Shown here: one piece after another, positions 52,043-60,214 of the stretch
How the letters are laid out: each line of letters begins with the position of its first letter
How positions within the stretch are numbered: position 1 is the stretch's first letter
DNA from: Oceanimonas sp052119705
Lineage (GTDB): Bacteria > Pseudomonadota > Gammaproteobacteria > Enterobacterales > Aeromonadaceae
Reading direction: 5' to 3'
NCBI RefSeq assembly: GCF_052119705.1
Contig: NZ_JBGQOP010000004.1
Coordinates: forward strand, 101,003 to 165,002
Length of the DNA stretch: 64,000 nt
Program-made: the position numbers and the translations under genes
The notes under the pieces: model-generated
The model's database searches: none
What the model was told of the DNA's origin: nothing
What the model saw: the letters and a program-made list of their open reading frames with translations, nothing else

Positions 52043-52675
52043 TTAGAAGCGGGCGTCTAGACCTAGCATCCAACCATCGGATTCAAATTTTAGGTCATTG
52101 TTTGCTAAGGCATTATCGAAGGTCACATTGCTCATGGTGTAGCCGGCGCGCACGCCCAGCTCTACTGGTAACTCTAGCGCCCAACGTATACCTGCTCGAA
52201 CTTCTTCCCCCTCCACATCTTGCAAACCAAATACTTTGGCGTCCGCAAACACAGAGAGGTTAGCCACTGGCAGCAACACCTCAGTCGCCACATAAGCGTG
52301 TGGGCTGTTTTGGCTGCTCACATTACTGCCTACTTGAATATCTGAGTAGCGGCTATAACCCACGCCTAAGTCCAGTGACAGCAGGCTATTATCCAATAAC
52401 TCGTAGTAGCCGGTGGCAGAGAATTGATCGAAACCTACAGTACTAGAGCCATGAGTCGCATACTCGACTAAGGCGTTAGGGAGCAAGGGCACAAAATGCT
52501 CAAGAGCCGCATAAGCATGGTAGTTATCTTGGTCATTAACGGCTGAAAAGCCATTCACGTCCAAATCAGAATAGACATAGTCCACGCCAACTTTAGCGCC
52601 TAATACGTCTGCCCAGGCAGGAGTAGCAAGGGCGGTGAGTACGGCGGCGCAGGTCAAAACAGTAAATTTTTTCAC
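52043..52675 (-). CDS. Outer-membrane beta-barrel protein, TIGR04219-like
   Basis: A 210-residue protein. I start at the GTG at 52675 (KKFTVLTCAAVLTALATPAWA), giving a clean signal peptide with GAGGT upstream; the frame is open to 52780 only because of the 15-bp repeats there. The mature part alternates short strands (GVDYVYSDLDV, YHAYAALEHFVPLLPNALVEY) and ends in LGLDARF, with the terminal Phe typical of barrels. This fits the TIGR04219 family of Shewanella-like bacteria; function unknown. Confidence 0.82.
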   Translation of the reverse strand: MKKFTVLTCAAVLTALATPAWADVLGAKVGVDYVYSDLDVNGFSAVNDQDNYHAYAALEHFVPLLPNALVEYATHGSSTVGFDQFSATGYYELLDNSLLSLDLGVGYSRYSDIQVGSNVSSQNSPHAYVATEVLLPVANLSVFADAKVFGLQDVEGEEVRAGIRWALELPVELGVRAGYTMSNVTFDNALANNDLKFESDGWMLGLDARF

Positions 52676-52721
52676 TCGGGAATACCTCAAGAGAGCTTGC
52701 CATTCGATATTGAATAACAAT

Positions 52722-52781
52722 GGACTTATAAATATTGGGTTTATCAATACCGGACTCATAAATACCAGACTCATAAACATC
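52722..52781. repeat. 4 x 15 bp tandem repeat upstream of the barrel gene
   Basis: Four units (52722-52736, 52737-52751, 52752-52766, 52767-52781) share a ggactcataaatacc consensus. They lie 47 bases upstream of the barrel gene start. Unit length and number equal those of the arrays at 391-450 and 19015-19074, but the sequence is unrelated. Confidence 0.85.
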
Positions 52782-52935
52782 TAGTCATTCCAGCACAAAA
52801 GCGTATTTACACCAAGATTATTCGGCAATTACTGGCGATGTGTACGCCCAAATTAGGCGCCACCAAGGTTGACTTAGACTGAGGTTCGAACAAACAAAAG
52901 AAGGCGTGACGTTTGAAAGGCAATGCTGACTGAGT

Positions 52936-52959
52936 AAAAAAGCCCCCATGTCTGGAGGC
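52936..52959 (-). terminator. Terminator after gcvH
   Basis: Minus-strand stem gcctcc / gggggc (one G-T pair) followed by six T residues, just downstream of gcvH. Confidence 0.8.
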
Positions 52960-52966
52960 GGGTGTT

Positions 52967-53356
52967 TTATTCTTCGTCTATGGCGTCTTGATAGTCGGCG
53001 GCGCTGAGCAACTCGGTTAAGTCGGACTCATCATTCAGCTTGACGCGAAACAGCCAACCATCGCCGTAAGGATCTGAATTAACCAGCTCAGGGTTGTCTT
53101 CTAATTCTTCGTTGATGGCGATCACCTCGCCGCTGACCGGCGCATAAATATCGGAAGCGGCCTTCACGGACTCCACCACAGCACACTCTTCACTGGCGTC
53201 TAAATAGCGGCCCATTTCGGGAAGCTCAACAAACACCATATCACCCAACAAGTCTTGGGCGTGTTCAGTAATGCCAATCACAGCCTCGCCATTTTCTTCG
53301 ACGCGCACCCATTCATGGGTAGGGGCGTATTTCAATTCGCTGGGGATATTGCTCAT
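52967..53356 (-). CDS. gcvH: Glycine cleavage system H protein
   Basis: A 129-residue lipoyl-carrier protein of the glycine cleavage complex. Starts MSNIPSELKYAPTHEW; the lipoyl-lysine motif is ESVKAASD, and GDGWLFRVKL is the usual C-terminal block. In many gammaproteobacteria it sits in gcvTHP beside ubiI; here neither gcvT nor gcvP is adjacent, so partners must lie elsewhere or be absent. GAGGAAATC precedes the start. Confidence 0.96.
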   Translation of the reverse strand: MSNIPSELKYAPTHEWVRVEENGEAVIGITEHAQDLLGDMVFVELPEMGRYLDASEECAVVESVKAASDIYAPVSGEVIAINEELEDNPELVNSDPYGDGWLFRVKLNDESDLTELLSAADYQDAIDEE

Positions 53357-53520
53357 CTCAGATTTCCTCTTCATGCTGATATTTAAACTTAAAATACGTA
53401 AGCCTAATGCGCTCAGGCCTCACGAAAGCAACATTCACTGATCTTCAACATTCTCAACCGCAGACCCAACACTCACAATAAACCTGATGCCGCACAGCGA
53501 TAAGCCCGATATTCATGCTT

Positions 53521-53828
53521 TAGCTATAGCTATAGCTATACTGTCGACCAGTGTAGAAGAAAACAGCTGCCTAGGATAACACCTGCTGTGTATCACTTCT
53601 GCATAGCAGCGCATCACAGCGGTGTGGCTCATCCAGTTGTCTAACATAGGCTCTAACATAGGCTCAGACATAGGTTCTAACATCAGTTCTGGCCTAGCGA
53701 TGGCATAAACAAGCTCGCGAAAATGATTAGCGGTACGACTCAGGCTGAGAGGCCGAACAGTTAAAATCTGGCCGCGATAGCGCTTGTTTTGATAACTATT
53801 GTTTCGATAGCTCTTGTTTCGACAACTG
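53521..53828. repeat. Cluster of 6-, 12- and 15-bp tandem repeats
   Basis: Three arrays lie between gcvH and ubiI: tagcta x 3.3 (53521-53540), a 12-bp ctaacataggct unit x 4 (53641-53688), and a 15-16-bp ttgtttcgata unit x 3 (53783-53828), the last running into the ubiI 3' end. The 440-base gap (53357-53795) has no convincing gene; an open frame through it only reads the repeats. Confidence 0.85.
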
Positions 53829-55007
53829 AGGCTGTAAGCCATTAGTGCCCAGCGCGTGAGCGGCTAATTGGCGCTTTAATGGCGTGAACTTATCCGTTAA
53901 GTTAAGCCCTAAACCACGCAAGCCTCGTAACACTGGATTCGCAGTACCAAATAATCGTTTCAATCCCTCCATGGCTGCCAGCATAGTGACCGCCTCGGCT
54001 TTGCGCCAACGCTCAAAGGCACGCAGCTCATGAAGCGCGCCTATGTCTCGCCCCTGTTGCTGTAATTGCGTCAAGGTTTGAGCCAAGGCTGCCGCATCTT
54101 GCAGGCCTAAGTTTACGCCTTGGCCCGCGAGGGGATGTATGGTGTGTGCCGCATCACCAATTAATACCCAGCGTGGGCCGCAAAACTGCTGGCTATAACG
54201 CGCTTTCAATGGAATGGCCATTCTTGGGCCCAGCACTTGGCAAGGGCCGAGACGAAAATCAAAGGCATGAGCCACCGCTTCATTAAAATCAGTATCTGAT
54301 AACGCCAAACGCGCGGCGGCCTGCTCGGGGGGGCATGACCATACCAAGGAGCATTGGTGGGCATTGGCCAAAGGCAAAAATGCCACTATGTCCTTGCCAC
54401 GAAATATTTGCCGTGCGGTTTGCTGATGAGGCTCAGTCGTCTGCAAGGTGGCCACCAAAGCACTGTGGTCGTAATCCCACTCCACCATGGCGGGCTGTAA
54501 CTGGTCACGTACCCAGGAGCGGGCGCCATCGGCACCCACCAATAAGCGAGCTGTGATGGGCAGACCATTATCGAGTAACACGAATACGCCCTGCTCACCC
54601 ACAGATACGGTACTGGCGCGAGCCGTGTGCAGTTCAATGTGCGGGCTCTGCCGCACACGCGCCAATAGGCTCAGTTGCAATAAGCGATTTTCCACTATGT
54701 GCCCCAAGTGCGGTTGATGCAGCAACTTAGCTGAAAATTCGATCTGCGCTCGGCTGTCCGCTTCCCATACTTGCATGCTGGTATAAGGACCTAAGCGAGT
54801 GGAGTTAGGCCAGGCTTGCAGACGCGTGATCAGGGTTTGTGAGGCCAAATTGATGGCGCTCACGCGATTATCTGGAATATCCGATAAGGACTCATCAGGA
54901 AAGTGGCTTTCTATCACAGCGACCTTTAAGCCACTATGCTCTAATGCCAAAGCCTGCGTTAAGCCCACAATGCCACCGCCAATAATGATCACATCAGTTG
55001 CTTGCAT
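53796..55007 (-). CDS. ubiI: UbiI/VisC-type ubiquinone hydroxylase
   Basis: A 403-residue FAD monooxygenase of the UbiH/UbiF/UbiI family. FAD motifs: IIGGGIVGLTQALALE at the N terminus, VGADGARSWVRDQL, and GDAAHTIHPLAGQGVNLGLQD. Its place after ubiH matches E. coli visC (ubiI), which makes the C5 hydroxylation. The C terminus ends in a short QLSKQELSKQ repeat created by the 15-bp array. Sister-family assignment rests on gene order. Confidence 0.88.
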   Translation of the reverse strand: MQATDVIIIGGGIVGLTQALALEHSGLKVAVIESHFPDESLSDIPDNRVSAINLASQTLITRLQAWPNSTRLGPYTSMQVWEADSRAQIEFSAKLLHQPHLGHIVENRLLQLSLLARVRQSPHIELHTARASTVSVGEQGVFVLLDNGLPITARLLVGADGARSWVRDQLQPAMVEWDYDHSALVATLQTTEPHQQTARQIFRGKDIVAFLPLANAHQCSLVWSCPPEQAAARLALSDTDFNEAVAHAFDFRLGPCQVLGPRMAIPLKARYSQQFCGPRWVLIGDAAHTIHPLAGQGVNLGLQDAAALAQTLTQLQQQGRDIGALHELRAFERWRKAEAVTMLAAMEGLKRLFGTANPVLRGLRGLGLNLTDKFTPLKRQLAAHALGTNGLQPQLSKQELSKQ

Positions 55008-55010
55008 CCG

Positions 55011-56210
55011 CTACCTCTTGCCCATGGCCCGCCAGGCCAGTTTACTTTTTAAGAAAGTGCAGGCTGCTATTGTCATCAGCCCCAGATTACGCCCCATCGC
55101 CAATAGGGGGTCCGCATTGGAAAATACCAGCGCCAAGGCTGAGGTATTGCCGACTAGCTCAGTTTGGTCGGCTAATCGCGACTGACCATAATCACTGAGC
55201 ACAGTATGGGCGCCCAGATCGCAGGCGGGATCACCTTGCGCCAAAGCGTGGCCTAAGGTGTCTATTAAGGCAGCTACGTCGCGCAAACCGAGATTAAAGC
55301 CTTGTCCGGCAATGGGATGTAATAAATGCGCCGCATTGCCCACCAGCACCACTCTATGATGCCAAGGGCGGCGTACCTCATTGAGATGCAGCGGGTAACA
55401 GCTACGCTCACCGCTACGGGTGAGCTTACCTAATCGATAACCCAGCTCTTGCTGCAAGGCACTGAGAAAAGCGTGCTCGTCCAAGCGCATCAGCTCAGCC
55501 GCGCGCTTAGGTGCCACACACCACACCAAAGAGCTGCGCCCGGCACTCATTGGCAATAAGGCCAGCGGACCTTGGCGCGTAAAGCGCTCAAAGGCGCGAC
55601 CTTGATGAGGCAGCTGGGTTTGCACGTTAGCAATAATGGCACTTTGCTGATAATCAAAGTGGCGACGTTCTAATTTCAGCTGAGCGGCAATCACAGACTG
55701 ACTGCCATCGGCACCGACCAAGAGCTCAGTGGTGAATTCGCGGCCATCAAGCAGGCGGATTTGCACCTGAGTGAACGCTTGTTGCCAGGAGTCAATCTGT
55801 GCTGGGCACACTAAGTCGATATGGGGATTATGCTGCAGCTGCTGATAAAAACGCAGGCCCACCGGATACAGCTCCACCACATAGCCCAGTGCAGGCAGAG
55901 CATAATCGGCGGCGCTCAAATTGAGCTGACCAATATGGCCTTGATCGGTCACTTGAATAGCGCTGATGGGGGTGGCCAAATCCGCCACTAACGACCACAA
56001 GCCTAACTGCGTCAGTAATTCACGGCTGTGCGCGGCCAACGCTATGCTGCGAGCATCAAACCCCGGATGCAGGTCAAGACTGGGGCTGGCGTGCTCAATC
56101 ACGGCGATGCGCAGCGGCTGGCCGTCGGCACGGTTAAGCTTACTTAAACCTAACGCCAGTACGGCCCCTGCCATACCGCCGCCGTTAATTACCACATCAT
56201 AATGGGTCAT
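55011..56210 (-). CDS. ubiH: 2-octaprenyl-6-methoxyphenol hydroxylase
   Basis: A 399-residue FAD monooxygenase for the C1 hydroxylation in ubiquinone synthesis. VVINGGGMAGAVLALGLSK binds FAD; VGADGSQSVIAAQL and GNAAHLLHPIAGQGFNLGLRD follow. It ends three bases before ubiI, so the two are co-transcribed. In E. coli pepP separates ygfB and ubiH; here only about 50 bases do. Confidence 0.92.
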   Translation of the reverse strand: MTHYDVVINGGGMAGAVLALGLSKLNRADGQPLRIAVIEHASPSLDLHPGFDARSIALAAHSRELLTQLGLWSLVADLATPISAIQVTDQGHIGQLNLSAADYALPALGYVVELYPVGLRFYQQLQHNPHIDLVCPAQIDSWQQAFTQVQIRLLDGREFTTELLVGADGSQSVIAAQLKLERRHFDYQQSAIIANVQTQLPHQGRAFERFTRQGPLALLPMSAGRSSLVWCVAPKRAAELMRLDEHAFLSALQQELGYRLGKLTRSGERSCYPLHLNEVRRPWHHRVVLVGNAAHLLHPIAGQGFNLGLRDVAALIDTLGHALAQGDPACDLGAHTVLSDYGQSRLADQTELVGNTSALALVFSNADPLLAMGRNLGLMTIAACTFLKSKLAWRAMGKR

Positions 56211-56263
56211 TAGGCTCGGCTATTGTTGATGAGTGACGAGTTACTTTAGTGGGCAGTGCTTGC

Positions 56264-56830
56264 TTAGTGAATGGTGGGTCGATTCGCTTGAGACTGACCT
56301 GAGCCAAATTCTTCAAAGGCTAAGATGGCGCCCAATTTTAAATGTTCGTATAACACCACAAACGCGGTTTCACTTTCTTCGTCTTCTTGGTCAAAGTCAC
56401 TAGAAACCTGCGTAATACTGCTGATGTCTTGGATCATTTCCTGCAATTCTTCCGAGGCTTTATTCAACTCTTGCTGCACCACGCCAAAGCCGGCCAAGAA
56501 AGCCGCAGACCATTCCATCATAGCGTCGAGGCGCTCATCCAGAGATTCATCATCCTCGGGTAATAACAGCTCAAACTGATTTTGATTCTGCAGCTGTTCA
56601 AAAATACGAGAAAACAGCATGTTAACGGCTTTTTGCACTTCAGCCGGCAAGGCAAAATCATCATTGAGTAAGCCATTAAAATGCTGCTGCCACCGAATAT
56701 CATTTTGCGCTAGCCCACCACAAATCAAGCCACAAACAACGCCATGGACTTCGGCGGCGGTCACCACCATGTTGTGATGCTCTAATAGAGTGGTGAAAGC
56801 GTCGTAGTTGAGTCGGGCTTTGTCGTTCAT
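56264..56830 (-). CDS. ygfB: YgfB/UPF0149 family protein
   Basis: A 188-residue all-helical protein starting MNDKARLNYDAF. Conserved AEVHGVVCGLICGG and EWSAAFLAGFGVV blocks define UPF0149/YgfB. The gene is divergent from zapA and leads ygfB-ubiH-ubiI. An in-frame upstream ATG at 56962 would read through the promoter region and is unlikely. Confidence 0.92.
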   Translation of the reverse strand: MNDKARLNYDAFTTLLEHHNMVVTAAEVHGVVCGLICGGLAQNDIRWQQHFNGLLNDDFALPAEVQKAVNMLFSRIFEQLQNQNQFELLLPEDDESLDERLDAMMEWSAAFLAGFGVVQQELNKASEELQEMIQDISSITQVSSDFDQEDEESETAFVVLYEHLKLGAILAFEEFGSGQSQANRPTIH

Positions 56831-56981
56831 AATTAACTCGATTGGTGAAAAAGTAGGAAATATTGGCCAGATCCTAGCATTCTGATCCCACTCAAGCCAG
56901 CCACCCCTTGAAACTTCTGATGCGGCGCTATATAGTCGCCAGAATTTCATCGCCTTCTGCAAATAGCCACCTGAGGATTAC

Positions 56982-57281
56982 ATGACCACAGCGGCACTCG
57001 ATATTATTATTTTGGGGCGACCGTACAAGGTTGCTTGTCCTGCTGGGCAAGAAGTTGCATTGCAGCGGGCAGCGGAAACGCTTAATGAGCGTATTCGTAA
57101 ATTTAAGCAAAGCGGCAAGGCGGGCTCTAACGAGCAAATCGCCATCATGCTGGCCTTGAACATCAGCCATGAGCTGGAGCTTGAAAAAGATAAAAACACT
57201 CAATATGCTGACGCTATGGATAAGCGTATTAAGATGTTACAGCATACTATTGAAGAAGCCTTAGCCAACAAAGTAGGCTAA
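56982..57281 (+). CDS. zapA: Cell division protein ZapA
   Basis: A 99-residue FtsZ-associated protein that bundles FtsZ filaments. Begins MTTAALDIIILGRPYKVACPAGQE; the C-terminal half is a coiled coil (LALNISHELELEKDKNT). Followed by 6S RNA, the usual gammaproteobacterial order. Confidence 0.95.
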   Translation: MTTAALDIIILGRPYKVACPAGQEVALQRAAETLNERIRKFKQSGKAGSNEQIAIMLALNISHELELEKDKNTQYADAMDKRIKMLQHTIEEALANKVG

Positions 57282-57402
57282 AATTACCGCAAGGTGGCTA
57301 AGGTCAACGCTAATACAAAAAGTGTTATTGAGGTCGATATCAGCGTTAAATGCTGATATTCTGACGTTAAGTTATAACAAGTCTCAAGTTATAAAAAGTT
57401 TT

Positions 57403-57585
57403 GCTTTCCCTGGGGTGTTTGTCAGTAGGGTGACGTCCCTGAGCCGATACTAACAGCAAAGGAAAGCCGTGTTGTTTACTATTGTGCATGCTCGGCCCGA
57501 CCGAGAAGCCTGCGGTAGATACCGGATTTCCGCCTTGAACCCTCGGTTCAAGGACTCACACCCGCAACGGCACCTTGGGGATCCT
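57403..57585 (+). ncRNA. ssrS: 6S RNA
   Basis: About 183 bases between zapA and the 5-FTHF cyclo-ligase region. The termini pair (tttccctggggtg / caccttggggatcc region), and conserved 6S blocks are present: ccctgagccgata, gtgcatgctcggcccgaccgagaagcc, and gccttgaacc with ggttcaagg forming a stem. 6S RNA binds sigma-70 RNA polymerase in stationary phase. The ends are estimated to within about five bases. Confidence 0.93.
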
Positions 57586-57668
57586 AATTTAAGACGCACT
57601 ATTTGCCGTCTCCCTACCCCTAAACCCTGTTACCATAACGCCATATTTACCAACAGGTTATCCTAGCA

Positions 57669-57920
57669 ATGACAGAGCAACTCAATAATCCCCTGCATGG
57701 CATCACCCTCAAAGACATAGTGACCGAGCTGGTCGAACGATTAGGCTGGCAAGAATTGGCGCGCCGCGTCAACATCAATTGCTTTAAAAGCGATCCCAGC
57801 ATTAAATCCAGCCTCACCTTCTTACGTCGCACCCCTTGGGCTCGCGCCGAAGTGGAAGCCTTGTATGTAGAAATCATTACCGGCCCTTGGGGTAAAGCTA
57901 ATAACAAAACTAAGTCATAA
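57669..57920 (+). CDS. VF530 family DNA-binding protein
   Basis: An 83-residue protein with NPLHGITLKDIVTELVERLGW, a CF motif (INCFKSDPSIKSSLTFLRRTPWAR) and an EALYVEI end, matching VF530 (DUF2132), a small winged-type fold proposed to bind DNA. It lies between 6S RNA and the cyclo-ligase gene, and starts 20 bases before it. Confidence 0.9.
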   Translation: MTEQLNNPLHGITLKDIVTELVERLGWQELARRVNINCFKSDPSIKSSLTFLRRTPWARAEVEALYVEIITGPWGKANNKTKS

Positions 57921-57939
57921 GCTTTAAGTTGATGAAGAA

Positions 57940-58560
57940 ATGATGCGTGAAGCTCAACTAAGTCGCCAGCAACTACGCCAACAAGTACGTTTGACACGGC
58001 GCCAACTTACATCCACCGAGCAGACTCAAGCCGCAGTGCAGTTGGTCAGCCAAGTCGCCAACATACCGCAGCTTGCACAGGCTAAAGCCGTGGCCTTATA
58101 TCTGGCCAACGACGGAGAGTTAGACCCTTGGCCATTAATTAACTGGTATTGGTCTCAAGGTTGCCACGTTTATCTGCCAGTGCTGCACCCATTTTGCCAA
58201 GGTCACTTGCTATTCTTGCGCTATCAGCCCGACACCCTCATGCACACCAATGCCTTGGGCATTCTTGAGCCTAAGCTCGATATCCGCTTATTAGCACCTA
58301 AAAACGCCTTAGATATTATCTATACGCCACTGGTCGCCTTCGACGTTCAGGGTAATCGGCTGGGCATGGGCGGCGGCTTTTATGATCGCACCTTATGCCA
58401 GAATGCAGACACGCATTCTGGCCAGCACTCAAGCCAGCACTCAAGTCCGAGAGCCGTGGGCTTAGCCCACGACTGCCAACAAGTGGCCGCCCTGCCTATT
58501 GCCAGCTGGGATGTGCCACTGGTTGGAGTGGTCACGCCCACTCAGTATTTTTTCTGGTAA
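57940..58560 (+). CDS. 5-formyltetrahydrofolate cyclo-ligase
   Basis: A 206-residue enzyme that returns 5-formyl-THF to 5,10-methenyl-THF with ATP. Motifs: LRQQVRLTRRQL at the start and IYTPLVAFDVQGNRLGMGGGFYDRTL near the C terminus. Its place after 6S RNA corresponds to E. coli ygfA (fau). A 12-bp duplication (58421-58444) adds a HSGQHSSQHSS loop not expected in the family, between the active-site glycine motif and the last strand. Confidence 0.93.
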   Translation: MMREAQLSRQQLRQQVRLTRRQLTSTEQTQAAVQLVSQVANIPQLAQAKAVALYLANDGELDPWPLINWYWSQGCHVYLPVLHPFCQGHLLFLRYQPDTLMHTNALGILEPKLDIRLLAPKNALDIIYTPLVAFDVQGNRLGMGGGFYDRTLCQNADTHSGQHSSQHSSPRAVGLAHDCQQVAALPIASWDVPLVGVVTPTQYFFW

Positions 58561-58677
58561 TAGCCCTGAGTCTAAAAGCAGGAGGCAAGCCAATCTGGGT
58601 TTGCTATCATATGCCCTCATATTTATCACTCGAGTGCCACACTGGGCGCTGGTTTTAATTTAAGAAGAAGCCACTTA

Positions 58678-59337
58678 ATGACACAAGATGAAATGAAAAA
58701 AGCCGCCGCTTGGGCCGCCCTCGATTACGTGACGCCTGGCTGCATAGTGGGCGTGGGCACAGGCTCCACCGTCAATCACTTTATTGACGCTCTCGGCTCT
58801 ATTAAAGAACAAATCACAGGTGCGGTTTCTAGCTCAGAAGCCTCAACCGCAAAATTAAAAGCGCTCGGCATTCGCATTTTCGACTTAAACGACATCAGCG
58901 AGTTTGACGTCTACGTGGACGGCGCCGATGAGATTGATGGCAGCATGGCCATGATCAAAGGCGGCGGTGCAGCCTTAACTCGCGAAAAAATCGTGGCCGC
59001 CGTGGCCAAGTGCTTCGTATGTATCGTCGATGAAACCAAAACCGTTGAAGTGATGGGCGCCTTTCCCTTACCGGTGGAAGTGATCCCCATGGCTCGCGCT
59101 TATGTGGCCCGCGAGCTGGCGAAGTTGGGCGGCACGCCCGTGTATCGTGAAGGCGTGGTAACAGATAACGGTAACCATATTCTGGATGTGCACGGCTTAA
59201 CCATTACCGCCCCCCGAGAGCTGGAAACGCAAATCAACGCCGTCGTCGGCGTGGTTACCAATGGCTTGTTCGCCGCGCGCGGCGCAGATGTGTTGGTGAT
59301 CGGCATTCCCGATGGCGTGAAGAAGTACACGGCGTAA
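58678..59337 (+). CDS. rpiA: Ribose-5-phosphate isomerase A
   Basis: Interconverts ribose 5-phosphate and ribulose 5-phosphate; it would receive ribose 5-phosphate made by RbsK. 219 residues with GVGTGSTVNHFIDAL, DGADEIDGSMAMIKGGG and KCFVCIVDETK. Own ribosome-binding site (AAGAAG). Followed by a gap of about 190 bases with nothing seen. Confidence 0.97.
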   Translation: MTQDEMKKAAAWAALDYVTPGCIVGVGTGSTVNHFIDALGSIKEQITGAVSSSEASTAKLKALGIRIFDLNDISEFDVYVDGADEIDGSMAMIKGGGAALTREKIVAAVAKCFVCIVDETKTVEVMGAFPLPVEVIPMARAYVARELAKLGGTPVYREGVVTDNGNHILDVHGLTITAPRELETQINAVVGVVTNGLFAARGADVLVIGIPDGVKKYTA

Positions 59338-59528
59338 GCACAGCTAAACCCAAGCGCTGCGATAAACTTAACGTGCTGATAATGGCTCTTGCCGCACAAG
59401 AGCCATCCCTTATTGGTGCTTCCTAGCGCGCGCGGTTTATTACTTTACTAAGCCGGCCAAATAGCAGCACGCCTTCCTTTGCAGACTGTTCTCAGCACTT
59501 ATCGCTATTTAATGACTGGAGTTATGTT

Positions 59529-60188
59529 ATGGAAAATTATCCGTTTGTTGCCTCTTGGAGCGGCGGTAAGGATTCTGCGATGGCTTATTATCGAGCAACG
59601 CAAGCCGGCGCCATCCCAAGCCGACTGCTAACCATGTTCGAAGCAGAGGTGGCGCATTCTAAATCCCATGCACTGTCATATGCGTTTCTTGAAGCCCAAG
59701 CCCGCAGTTTGAATGTGCCCCTCATCACGCGTAAAGCGGGATGGCAGGGCTATGAGATCCAATTTCTAGAGGCGATGCAAGAATGTAAAAATGCCGGTAT
59801 TAACCACGCCGTCTTCGGCGATATCGACATTGAAGCTCACCGCAATTGGGTACAAGAAACCTGTGCCAAGGTGGGGATGGCAGCTGAGCATCCTTTGTGG
59901 TTTGAGCCCCGGCGCAACATACTTGAAGAATTGATAGGCGTAGGCTTCGAGGCTTATGTGATTGTCGTCAATACCAAAATGATGCCTGCCCATTTTATTG
60001 GCCGTAAATTCACCCTTGAATTAATGGATGAACTTGACGCACTCGGCATTGATTGCTGCGGCGAATCCGGTGAGTTTCATACTGTGGTAGTAGATGGTCC
60101 TATCTTTAATAACAGGCTGCCCATCATCTTTGGCGAACAGATAACGCGAAACGGTTATGTCTTTTTAAAGGTCGAATTAGCGTCATAA
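59529..60188 (+). CDS. Dph6-like adenine nucleotide alpha-hydrolase (MJ0570 family)
   Basis: A 219-residue PP-loop ATPase with SWSGGKDSAMAYYRA at the N terminus, a VFGDIDIEAHRNW block and GIDCCGESGEFHTVVVDGP at the C terminus. Archaeal/eukaryal relatives are diphthine-ammonia ligases, but bacteria lack diphthamide, so the bacterial substrate is unknown, perhaps a cobamide- or nucleotide-related amidation. It lies alone between rpiA and convergent modC. Confidence 0.88.
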   Translation: MENYPFVASWSGGKDSAMAYYRATQAGAIPSRLLTMFEAEVAHSKSHALSYAFLEAQARSLNVPLITRKAGWQGYEIQFLEAMQECKNAGINHAVFGDIDIEAHRNWVQETCAKVGMAAEHPLWFEPRRNILEELIGVGFEAYVIVVNTKMMPAHFIGRKFTLELMDELDALGIDCCGESGEFHTVVVDGPIFNNRLPIIFGEQITRNGYVFLKVELAS

Positions 60189-60214
60189 TTTAGGCGCACT
60201 AATCCAGATCATAG

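Noticed and set aside
53513..53842. 109-codon minus-strand frame between gcvH and ubiI
   Set aside because: It consists mostly of translated tandem repeats (LMLEPMSEPMLEP, AIAIA), overlaps ubiI and has no family resemblance.
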